Part shown: positions 24,601 through 36,600 of the stretch, in pieces | How the letters are laid out: every line of letters begins with the position of its first letter | Position numbering within the stretch: position 1 is the first letter of the stretch | DNA from: Lepisosteus oculatus | Taxonomy: Eukaryota; Chordata; Actinopteri; Semionotiformes; Lepisosteidae | Direction: 5' to 3' | Length of the DNA: 64,000 nt | Assembly (NCBI RefSeq): GCF_040954835.1 | Contig: NC_090698.1 | Location: 33,533,501 to 33,597,500 of the forward strand | Notes under the pieces: generated by a model | Told to the model about the DNA's origin: nothing | What the model saw: the letters and a program-made list of their open reading frames with translations, nothing else | Database searches by the model: none | Translations under genes and position numbers: made by a program

Positions 24601-27600
24601 AGAGTACACTGTCAGTCATGATCCAGCTACCTGGCAGTAGTGTTACAATAACAACAGTTCCTGTTCCCAGCCCCCGATAAACCACAACACCTGTGTTGGG
24701 TATCTGCTAGGGTGGTTTGGAGGTTTGTTCCATTAAAGCAAACTAACTACCTGTACCTCTTCAGGGCTTACTGTTTCTTGGATTTCTATCCAATTCAATA
24801 GTATGGCACCTGAAGGCATCCAGGACCTCAAGTTTGGTCTTATGTTGTCTGGTTCCAGACCATACAGTTTTAAGTCACCAAGCTGTACTATGGCCTCCTC
24901 GGGAACTTACGGGAAAACTATTGGTTAGGTAGCTGCATTGTGTTAGCTGTATCATACCTGTCACAAGTCACAGTGTCTGTTAAATGTGGTGTGCTGACCA
25001 GCCATTTACTTCCCACCTGCTCTTCGTGGGGTTCATTAACCTCCCTCTGCTCATTAGTAGCTTTACACCCTTCATTGGTGAATCATTTAGACACAGCCAA
25101 TGGATAGCTTTGGTAGCCCTACCCATCTCAAGATTTGGAACCAAATTCAATCTTGGATTGCCTTCTGGGTGAGCTATGAGCGATGGGGTTAATGTCACAC
25201 ACTCCTCTACTGAGAAGAGTGGAATCAAGTGGGTTGGGATTTGTGCCGTGGTTAGACTGGCTACAGTGGCACTAAACTCCCTTAACAGGTCTTGTGTCAA
25301 CATTCTGGCCTGTTGCACACAAGCATAAACCCACTGTATAACACCAACAATCATGTCCACTGTTTGGGGAATAAGGTTTAACCCTGTTGCATAGGAAGTT
25401 GCCTGTAGGGTTTCCCCTAAGCTTTCCAACTTTTGCTGCTGTTGATACAGTCTGTCACTACCCTCTGGCATCTCTGACACCTGCCTTCTTGGGGCAGTCA
25501 GGGTGAGAGTGCCAGTAGCACACAAACCTACCAGAAAAAGCAAACATGCAACAGTGGCGGCAGCAATCAGTCCTCCCAAAAGTCTTTTCGGGTGGCTGAT
25601 CCCAGTCATCACCTTCTGAGTGACTGTTGCCTTTCTAAGCTGGTGCAGCATGTACATGGTGTCTTTCTCAGTATGCCATGTGGCATCTTGGGCACCAACA
25701 TCCTGGAAATCTGGGGAAATCTGACGCAGCTGCTGATGCTGCTCCTCCTTTTCCAGGGCATCTGCTTTTTCGATTTGTTCATGCCTATGCTCTAGGAACC
25801 CTGCAGGGGGCGGTGCAGCGGTGGAGCATGCCTGACCCTCGGCTGAGTGGTCATCTGGAGCACCTGAGTGATCTGGGATTGTTACCCCATTCTCACTATT
25901 CCGGTCCACCCTGCACACCTCCTGATTGAGGAATCCCTCTATCGGCATGTTTACAGTCGTTCGCTGGGGGTAGGTGTAGGACACCTGCTCGCTCCCCCCT
26001 TCCCTCGTTAGGGGCTCAGGGAGATGCCCCAGCACTGGGATAGCTAGTTCACTGTCTTTGAACTTACTATTACTCACCAGGCCCATGTCAGTGCAGGCGG
26101 GGATTCTGACACCCCTCTTTGCGATGTCCTGCACTGGCAGGCGGGTGACTTGACCATCCAGCTCTAGTCTGGGTGAACCACTGTTGGTAAGACTCAGACT
26201 GACAGACTGAGCTGGTGGCTGTAAGAAAACCGGCTCGGCTTTCATTCCCTGTCCCTTCTGGGGGACTGGGTGTGTTGGCAACCCTGCCGTTGAGGCAGGA
26301 ACAATCAGGTCAGTCTCACTCACTACCTGGTAGTTGTGAGAAATAATGTTACCTGACTGCAGGTTCCCTGGGTCACAGCAGAGGGAATCGGCATCTGGCA
26401 TCAGGTGTGTCCACAGTGCAGTAGTCTCAGCATCCAGCTGGACCTCCTGTCAAACCTGTGAATGTTGCACCAGGGGCACCTGGTGGTGGCCCTGTAACAG
26501 CTGCTCAAGCAGATCCTCACTAATAGAGGACCTCTCCGGGCTAAGGGTGAGGGCTACATCACCAACCTGCTCTCCTGCCATCTGGATCCCTTCCACCACT
26601 ACAGGGTGGTGTTCCTGACCCCTCTTGGGTGCCAGGGTGCACAGGGAAAGCTCCTTTTCATCGCCAGGTGGGGAGATCTGCTCCTCTTTAGGGATGTAAA
26701 AGGGGTGTGCTTTACCTGGTGGATCAGGCGGCTGCTCGGAGCACCGCTCATGTGGCATGGAGGCTGTTGGGACCTTGGCCGGGACACGACTTCCCTGTAT
26801 ATCCGGGGAACAAGAAAATATTTTTATTTCTTGTCCAGAGGGAACAGAAGGAATCTCCACATGGGCTTCTGTGTTCGGTGGGCACTGTGTGAGCACAGTC
26901 TGCCTCTTGGCCCCCCTTTCCTTCTGTACAGAAGGCTTAGGAGCCTTGACCTATTTCCACACCTTGCCTTTCTGGTGATCCACCAAAGGTTCCTATCTGA
27001 GTCGCATGCCCTTTTCTTTTTCTACCCGTTTGAGCTTGCCGTGTGACATCAAACACCTTTCAACCTCAGTGTCAATCAGTGTCTCACTGGGTAAGACATC
27101 TCCCATGGCAGCCTTGAGGTAAAAGCTTCTTGCTTTTCCTCTGTGTTTTACTGCCTGCTCTGTGACTTCAGGGGTGGAGTCAGCACTCACTTGGGAGTGG
27201 CTGAATTCATCCAGGCAGGAACCCTTCCGCTCAATCAGATAGACTGAGGGAGGGAGAGGGGGCGGGTCTCCGCCTCCTCCAGTGGAGAGTATCAGCTCAT
27301 TCATGCTTCCGGCAGCCTTGGGGAGCGGTTGTCTCTGTCCTAATAAAGCTTGTTCAAGCCTGGCCAGGCGGGCGGCTACTGAATCCTTTTGTTCAGCCTT
27401 TTCTAGCCCTTTCCCTCCCCCGGTGTTCTCATGGCACTTAGGACGCTGGGTGCGGTCCTGTGTGCCTGCTTTGGAATGGGGCTTAGCCAGCTCAGGAGCC
27501 TGTGCTCCTTCGAGCAGGGGGGAATTAACCCTGCTGGCTCTGACGGCGAACACAGTCGCTTTAACAGCTTTTTGCTCAGAGCGACTTTGGACATCATACT

Positions 27601-30600
27601 CCCAGGCTTTCTGCACGAATCTCTTAATATCAGTCATTTTCATGGTCTGTGCATCTGTATGCATTAAGATCATCTTTTTGACTGACGGGTGGAGATTCGC
27701 AATGAATAAACCCTTGAAATGTGTGTTCTCTTCGCAACCCTCATCATTTCGCCCTGCAAAATAAGTTCGTCTAAGTCTCTTGTAATATTCGTGAGGGGAC
27801 TCTGCTCTCTCGTGCTTAATATTAAGAGCGGCTGCTATCGCGGCAGTCGGGTCAATAAACGCACTGTATTCTTCGATAAGTGCTTGACACAGCTGCTCAA
27901 AATCATTGCAGACTTCTTTCATCTGCCTAGCCATCCACTCATGTACAGCTCTGCTGGTAGTTTTTCTAACCAGAAACACTTTCTCCTGTTCTGTGGCGTT
28001 TGGCAGGTACTACAGGGTATACCTGAGGTCTTGAATATAACTCTCGATATTATTCTCTGACACTGCGGGGTCAAATCTCTCTATGTCCTTCGCTAGCTCT
28101 CTCAGAGAATGGAGATTTATCCTCCTAGCTTCTCCGCTGACGGAGATATGGAAGAGATCGTGGTCAGACCTGTTGCTGCTAGAGAGAGTGCTTACTAGCG
28201 ACTAGAATTCAGACCTTTTAGCAACCATCGTTAAACTTAAAGAGTATTACTTTTAAGTACGAAATCACAGTTTTACCACAGAAAACCACAAGATCAAGTA
28301 TGCAATCAACCCGATAGATCGCAAAAGATCACAAAACAATCAAGCACTGCTTAAAGAGCAAGGGGAACTTTTTTCCTTTTGGCTTTCAGCACACTGTATT
28401 GTCGTGTATGAAACCCGCGGCGTTTTATATGAATTATTCCGCTTGGTTGGCTCATTTCAGTCTTGCCACGCCCATTCAGGGACGCCAAATATGTAAGAAA
28501 ACCGGCTCAGGGACGCCAAATATGTAATCATAGCCAAAATGTAATGTAGTCGCTCTCTGAAGGCACCGGTTCTGTAGGGTTTGGGCATTTACTGAGACAA
28601 TTATTAATTGTAGCAGTAAATCACAAAGTTGATTCTTTTGATGGCTTTAGAGTCCAACCATGCGACACAACTCAAACAACGCACACACACAGGTACTAAT
28701 ACACGATGATACATTTATTAATACATAGAATATGCATATAAACCTAACAGATCTTATCGAGAGGGTTATCAGAATACAAAAGGTATATATTCAATCAGTT
28801 ACAAAGTGTTACACATATCAAGAGGACATACATTCAGTATATCATTCATTTAGACCGTTTCATAAATGAAGATAGGCGACAATGGATGACCATTGATCAT
28901 GATAGCCAGGCTTAGCTTGTAACGAAGGCTGGGTTGTGATGAAAAGGATCCAATGCAGATGCAGGATTCCTGGGGCGTTGAGTAGGCGGACAGAGCTATC
29001 CAGAAGCTGGGTCGTAATCCGGAGGCGAAAGGTAGGTCGAGATCAGTAAACGGCACTGGTGGCGAACAATCCAGAACGAGAGACAGATACGTGGTCGGGA
29101 CAAGAGCAACAGGGTCGATACCAAAAATAATCACAGGTAGTAAACAATCCACGGGGCAAGACGAGAAACGTAGTCCGAAGGCAAAACGATGAGGTCAGAA
29201 AATCCAGAAGGCAAAGTGAAAGAAACGCTAGGTAGAGCCACAGGTAGGGAACTCAATACCGAGCATTGATATGCGAGTAAGAGCGGCTTAAATAATGCAG
29301 CCTGCCACACGGTAAGACGTCTGAAGAGAATTAACACGTGTGGCGGCGTTTGTAATTATCACCCACCTGCTGGGACTGATTAGACCTCTTCGGAGCTGGT
29401 CTGGGCCGGTTAGTGGTCGTTACATAGCTAAGTGCATCCCCCTTTGGGAGCTTGTTTCTTATCAAAAGAAAACATCTTAAATTAGCCTGCATGAATAGTT
29501 TTTCTGTGGCTGCACCACAGAGATGAACAGAGAAATGGGGCCTCATTTGGGAAAGCCCAGAACACTTAATTCTTTCTTATTATTAAGCCTCACCGCTACA
29601 CTGTTCATCAATATGTCATTTGTTTATCAAATACTGTAGGCAGAAAGTAATGTCCTTTTAAACTTTACTAATTTTTTTAACTTTACCCAGTTTTTAATGA
29701 AAACATGGTTGGATTGACAGCATCTCTTCTTCTCCTCTACTACTCTAAGTCATACTCTTCCATTATGTCACTTCCCGAAAAAGTTATAAGTACTGTACCA
29801 TGGAATGACCCTCTCTTTTCCTTGCATTCGCCTTTCTGCATCCTTCCTCCATCTGGTCTCCACTGTTGCAGCTATCTGTCTGCGAAGTCCTCACTCTGCA
29901 TGGTGTTCCTAACTTCCACCTATTAGCAGGTGGTTGACTAATCAGGCCAAGCAGGTGAAAACAAAGACTTTTTTGTGTAACTTCTCAATAAACATTCCCA
30001 AAAGAATTTTCTTATAGGCTGTTGTTATTCTTTGTTAAACTCTGCCAATTACAAAGCAAGGTAAGATGCTTTTCACTTCACAGTCACTGACTCTTTTGTA
30101 GTATCAGGTCCTAAAGCGGAGTTTGCAAACAATGCTGAAACAGAAAGAGGTTAAGGACCTGGTGGTATGATGACAAGACCACAGCCTCTCCGTCAACGTC
30201 AACAAAATTAAGGAGCTAGATGATGATTTCAAGAAGCAGGTAGGAGCATGCCCCTGTTTTTATCAATGGGGCTACTGTGGAGATGGTCAGCAGCTTCACG
30301 TTTCAAAAAAGCATTGACATTTCTACAGATGTATAATAGGAAGCATTCTCACCATTCTTACAGTTTGGTAAGGTAATTGCTCAGCTCATGACCCTAAAAA
30401 AGTAAACTGGAGGTGGAGCCCAGGCCATATCACTGGTACAGAACCCCCCTCCATTCAGACCATCTTTACTACACACAGCCTCAGAATGGGAGATAAGGTA
30501 ATTAAGAAAATGTAAACCACTCTAGGAATGCAGGGAATGCAAATTTTCCGTCTGCAGATTCTGCCTTTCTTTCTCAAAGCCATAAAACATCTGAACACCA

Positions 30601-33600
30601 CCTCTTAATCCTTCTTTCCCAACTTTGCAGCCAGCTGCTTTTGCACTAAACTCACAATACTGTCACTACTTGGTTTTTCGTATTGTTCCATAAGATCACT
30701 TTATTGAATTTGTCTTTTCGCATACCCCAACTTGCTCTCCATGAGACACACAGACAGGGAGAGAAGCTTGGGGTCAGAGCGCAGGGTCAGCCATTTTTAT
30801 GTGGCACACCTGGAGCAGTTGGGGTTAAAGGCCTTGTTCATGGGCCCAATGGAGTAGGATTCCTCCGCCAGCCATGGGATATGAACTGGTAACCTTCCAG
30901 CCACAGGCTCAGATCCTTAGCCAAGGAGACACCACACTAGAGGGGAGATGTAAAATAAATACAAACACTAATGATACAGCAGTACATCACTATCTTCAAA
31001 ACCAATGTTACACATTTCTTAGGTTTGCATTGTTAGTATCTAGAGACAACTGCAGCAGGCAGTAATATCTTTGGATAACAGTAACTAACTAGGTGACAGT
31101 AACTATGGTGAGTCATGAACTTTTCTTTCAAAATCTTTTTAATTTCTCCACATAACCTTCTGTTTTCATTTCGCATTGAAAAATACCAGATTGTAATGTT
31201 GGTGGTGTATCCCATCATTTTCTACCTTTGAAATCTTGAAGGTTGAAAGCGATTGGAGACCAAAATTCTTAAAGTGTGAAACAAAAAGGGACCATATTCC
31301 TATTAATTGCAATGATTCAGAGCTACAGTATATCCTGCTATACTGGTTTGAATAATTCACAGCAAATACAGGGGTTCTTTCTAATAAATATTCAACAGTT
31401 GTAAGAACATTTTGTAAAAGCTTGGACTTTCACAGTTACTTTAGATCCACATCCTTAAGTACAAAAATCCTGTGCAATGTATTTAAAAGGTAAATGTAGG
31501 GCATACCAAAAATAGACAGTAACAAAAGAGTTTATGTGGTTTTGTGTAGAAGTACATATACTGTATAGCTACTGTAAGTACAACTCTCACGGGTAATGGT
31601 TTTAACGTGTAACCAAGAAAGATAAGTTTAAATGAAAATAATGATTAATCTTTCCAAATATCATGGAAATTCTGAAAATTAAATTGTCTTGAATTCCAAA
31701 CTAATAAAGTGCAATACAGTTTAAAGTATTCCAGTAAAGTGGAACATACAGTATATCTATCCACACATCCATTTTCTAATCCCTTCATCCAGTGCAGGGT
31801 CATGGGGAAGCCAAATCCTATTCCAGGAAGCAACAGGTACACGCTGGATGGGAGGCCAGTCCATCGCAGGGTAAACACACAGACACAGACACGAAGGCCC
31901 ATTTTCCCAGAACCTGACAGTATGTTTTTGGACTGTGAGAGGATACCAGAACATCCAGAGAATACTCATGTAAACAGTGGGAAAACATACAGACTCTACA
32001 CAGATAGAACTGGGGATTGAGCCCAGGGCCACAGTACCACAAGGGAGCAATGCCAGCCAGTGTGCCACCATTCCACCCTAGAGAGCATATAGTTTTTTTT
32101 TGTCATTTTTCTTTTTTTTCTGTTTTTTTTCCAGCTCTTTTCACTGTGGATATGACTGAGTCTTCCTTTCTGGCTGAGTTTAGGGGGAACGTCACTATGG
32201 AGTGTCGATTCCCTACAGGGGGTGGCGAGACCCTGTCCAGCCTCAGAGTCTACTGGCACCGCATCCTGCCTGAGCCTCTCCTGGAAGTGTACAAGCTGGA
32301 GAGCGGTAAGGAGGACCTAAGCACCCAGCACCACAGGTATAAAGGCAGAGTGAACCTGCAGAAGGACAGGCTGAAGCAGGGCCAGGCTGTCCTACAGATG
32401 TCCAATCTCAGCATCTCTGACTCTGGGAAGTACAGGTGCATTGTTGAACAGGGAGGAGCTGACTATAAAGAGGCCACCCTCAATGTGAGAGGTAAGGAGA
32501 GCTGTTTAAGAACCTACCTTTTACACATGTTACAAAAGCTTATTGGGACTTTAATATGCACCTTACTGTATCTAATATATTTTAAACCAACTTCAGTGCT
32601 TCAGTATATCTTGAAAGCAGTATGATTAGATCTAGTATTCTTATTCAGTTCATTTTGTTCAAACACTGATGTTCCTGCATAAATTAAAAGTGCATTATGT
32701 GTGCTTCTTTAGTCTTCAGTCACCGTGTTTACTTGAATACTGCAGTCCCAAAAAGGAAAGAAAAATCTGAAGAGATATAATGTAGAAAAATATCAAAGGA
32801 ATTCTGATTATAAAATTAATGCAACAAAGGCATGTAACATTGTTTTTTTGTTGTATTATTCTGGAAATGCAATGCACTATATTTATTCAGTATATCAGCA
32901 TTCAAATGTCAGCATTCAAAATGCAGAACAACTTCTTCCTTTTTGCTTCATGTACTATGGCCTAAAATAGCCTGAGAATGCTAAAAAAAAATTTAAGAAT
33001 GCACACTATTCACCATTATCTTCATGAGTGGGTGTGGGCCTCTTTAAGGCTGTTTAGGTGTCATATACTCTTTGACTTTGTACTTGTGGATCTTAAATAA
33101 TTATTCTGTTTTTAGTTGTATATTTCTTGTCACAGGGATTTCAAATTTCCACTATTTTCCAGCTGGCTTTCTTAAACATAAAAATTGAAAGTGAAGGTAA
33201 ACATATATTTTATTGTTAAATATGTTCTTGGAACTTTATGTTATATGGAAAATAATGTATGAAATGTTCAATCATCATACTGAAATCACACAATACTTGA
33301 TCATCATAAAACACAATATTGCCAGTCATTACCCAAGAATCCCATCCGACCCATAGTGGTAGGAATTACATACCTGTTGTGGTACATCCCATGATTCCTG
33401 AAGACTGTAAAGTAGTAACAGACCAGGCCTTTTCTTCTGTGAATTGTTGCATGGGAAAAAATCTGATAAAAGCTATCTCACAGGAGGCATAATTGTTGCT
33501 CTACATTGATGATGGTAACAGCAGGCATGGCGTTTCAGACAGCCTCAAGGATTTATGGGCAGTGGTGGCATGATAAAAACATTGATATGAAACATAACAA

Positions 33601-36600
33601 TTGAAACATAAACTCAACAGACATTAATAAATAGAATTGATGCTTCAATTTATTGCTGCTGGAATTGCCACTGGAAATAGACCAACTCACCGTTAGGGTA
33701 ATCTCTTATATTTCAGTAGGGAAGGATTATTACTGTTGTTATTGGATGAGATTTATAATACAATAAACAGAGTCCAATGTGTTGGTAAGTGAGCCTGTTT
33801 AGCAGTACTAGTATTACTATTCGGAATAGAACAGAATATACCATTCCAGGTTCATCCTGCTTTCTGCCATACAGATGTTTACCAGATCTGTGATCTATGT
33901 CACATTTAGTTTTTTATTTTCTCCTGGATGAATTTTCTCCTTAATGAACATTTATGGTCATGATTGTCAACTGAATGGAGAAAACAGGACAATGTAGCAT
34001 CTGTAAAACAAAATATTTACATTGTTTCATATCATGTGGATTTTACATAAAAACTTGTACTGTCTGTAATAAGGTTACTGACATCACAATAACGCAAAGG
34101 AATCCTTTATTTTTACAGAGGCCAGGCTTTTTGTGTTTTATGTTGTATGTATTATCCATTTAAATAACTTTTAATTATTTATGCTAAAAATTAAATCAGA
34201 TAGAAAAATGGTGGAAAATCGTGATGGAAACAGAATTCCCCAAAATATACATGAAAAATCACAATCAGAGTGCATAGTTAAATGGGGCAACCACATAAAC
34301 AAGTAATTAAAATCACAAATTTATATAAGAGCAAATAATAAAGCAGTAAACCCAGCAATTGTAATCTTGTTGGCTGCCAGTAGAGCAAAACTAGAAACTA
34401 ATTTCAGTTGTTTTTCATGTTAGCAGTGCTTAGCATGCACCTGTTTTCAACATCTCAGTTCCTTTCCACTCCAGACTGTTGGGAGAACTAACAACAAATA
34501 TTTGTTTGTTTAAAACAAGTGTCATTGATAGGTGACCCCTCCAACAAGAATTACCCTTGCTTCATGCACAACTACACATCCTAGCAATTATGAAGTTTGC
34601 TAAGACCCTTTTTTCTTGCCACAGGTTCTGTTCATCTCCCAGAATCACCAGTGCACGCACAGACCAGCAACAAACAGTAGTATTGCTAAAGTGCCCTTTT
34701 TATTTTCTAGTGGTTAACAACATTCAGCACTGTCCACTGAACACTCAGAGCACATATTAAAAAAACACTCTAAAGACATACAATCTTGATGGGCCACAGA
34801 TATTCAGTCAGATCCCAGTTACCCATTGAATGCCCCAAAATAATGCTGTTTGCGGTTCTGTCCTCCATGTAGTTCCTTTGATGGTTCTTAGGCATCCTCT
34901 CTAGTCCTGGCTGTGCTGAATAGCATGCTTCCCTTATTCCCACCACCGCCCACCTTGATTTCAGAGTCCAGTGTCAGGTGAGGGGGAGTAAGATGATTCT
35001 GGAGCTTTTCTCAGCTGCTCCCTGTAGAGTCCCTGGTGTCAGCATTCTCTTCTGAGTTGAATGCTGTGATCTGTCTTGGCTTCTCTCTCAATCACAGGTT
35101 TAGTCGAACCTACAATATTTGCAACCCCACACATTATCCCTGCATGGTGTGGTACTGTAATTGCCTGTCGCTTATGTTAAGAAGGCCTTTTATCAGGACT
35201 AGAAACACAATAAGGAGCAAAACTGCATCAACAGTGCTCCACTGGCTCATCGTGTGACTTAACATCAATACAGCCCTTAGCACCTGGTGCCCCCCCACAC
35301 CCATTCTTTTCACTCTGTGACACAGGCTCAGGTTAAATGTTTAAACTTTTTTACACAAAAAACAAGAAAAGTCAAATGAAATGTTTAAACTTGACACCAG
35401 AGTAGAGTCTATTTTAAATTAAACTGAAGACCTATCATATTCTAAAATAAACACCGAGCATCTTCTGTCTTTGTTCTGGTTTGTTGTCTTTCCTTGCGTA
35501 AGTTATTTTTCCACCCCATACTGGATTACCAATATGACAAGTGTGTCATTGTAGCCATTTTAGCTCTATTCACTGCTTCAAACCCAGATCCAATGTGGCA
35601 CAGGTCCACTGGATTTAGTCTTTTTCTTAGTATGTGCCATATTGTTTTATTTCTGTCATTGTAAATTTCATCAAAGTTCTCTCTCCTACATACTGTACGT
35701 ACTGTACAAAGACAGTGTGACGTTACCAGGACACTAACTTCATCCAATTCATGGTTTCTGGGAGACAAAGTCTAACAATCTTAGAAACATAAGCAATTAA
35801 AGGAGTATGAGACTTTAATACCCTGCTAAAACAAAGAAAAACCAATGAGCTTATACAGTAGCCAGCAGCCATATCACCCTGCAGCACTTAATTAGAAACG
35901 CACTGAAGCTAAGCAGGTGTGAGCCTAATAAGTACCTGGATGGAGACCTCCTGGAAAAAACTAAAGTTGCTGCTGGAAGAGGTGTTAGTGGGGCCAGCAG
36001 GGGGTGCTCACCCTGCAGTCTGTGTGTGTCCTAATTCCCCAGTATAGTGAAGGGGACACTGTAGTGTAAAAAGGAGCTACCCTTCGGGTGAGACTTAAAA
36101 CCAAGGGCCCAACTCTCAGTGGTCGATAAAAATCCCAGGGAGTTTCTCAAAAAGAGTAGGAGTGTTACCCCAGTGTCCTGGCCGAGTTTCTTATTGACAT
36201 TTACCAGTCATGGCCTCCCAATAATCCCCATCTATAATTGGCTTTATCACTCTGTTCATCTCAAAACTGAAAGCAGGTGTGTGGTGCACCATGGCGGAGG
36301 GGAGTTGTTGTCTTCATTTTTTTATTATTATTATTATTATTGTTGTTTTTATTAATAATAATAATCCAAATAATATCTAAATTAGGAATACCTTCAGACC
36401 ATATTGTTTTCTCTACTGCCAGTGTTCTGGAAAAGTAGATGTTTCAGAAGGGTTAAGAGTAAAGACCTTAATTCATTGATTGAGTAAATTGAGAGTCCAA
36501 AGAAGACTTTTTATATATTGAAATGTTTTTTTTATTTGTGTGATTTTTTGTTTAATTTTGTGTTAATTTTAAGTTAATCTATATTAGATTACTTTTGACC

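Larger units (their letters stand above)
22777..29600 (-). mobile_element. Endogenous retrovirus-like element, pol-less, antisense in intron 1
   Basis: LTRs at 22777-24244 and 28492-29600 flank a 4.2-kb interior. CTGT at 22773-22776 and 29601-29604 is a 4-bp target duplication. On the minus strand the order is 5' LTR, tRNA-Asn-type primer site, gag-like frame with protease remnant, membrane-protein frame, polypurine tract, 3' LTR. No reverse transcriptase, RNase H or integrase motifs were seen. The alignable parts of the two LTRs (about 600 bp) differ at about a dozen positions by eye, near 2%, so the insertion is fairly young. It interrupts intron 1 of the CD274-like gene in the opposite orientation. 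Confidence 0.88.

Noticed and set aside
25592..27764. Plus-strand open frames opposite the retrovirus-like genes
   Set aside because: Antisense to the minus-strand gag-like and membrane-protein frame. No domain content of their own.
29705..29775. Hydrophobic ATG-started stretch as exon 1 candidate
   Set aside because: Only weak donors or wrong phase; lies directly beside the retrovirus insertion.
30040..30066. Strong donor CAAG|GTAAGA
   Set aside because: The frame before it has stops and no ATG. At best a noncoding exon end, with no supporting evidence.
31534..31573. Alternative signal-peptide exon ending T|GTAAGT in phase 1
   Set aside because: Peptide has Glu and His in the core and a poor upstream donor context. 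The exon at 21611-21668 is a much better signal peptide with a stronger donor.
34830..35340. Possible extra exon in intron 2 after a CAATCACAG acceptor
   Set aside because: No matching donor in phase 1 and no Ig or other recognisable protein text.
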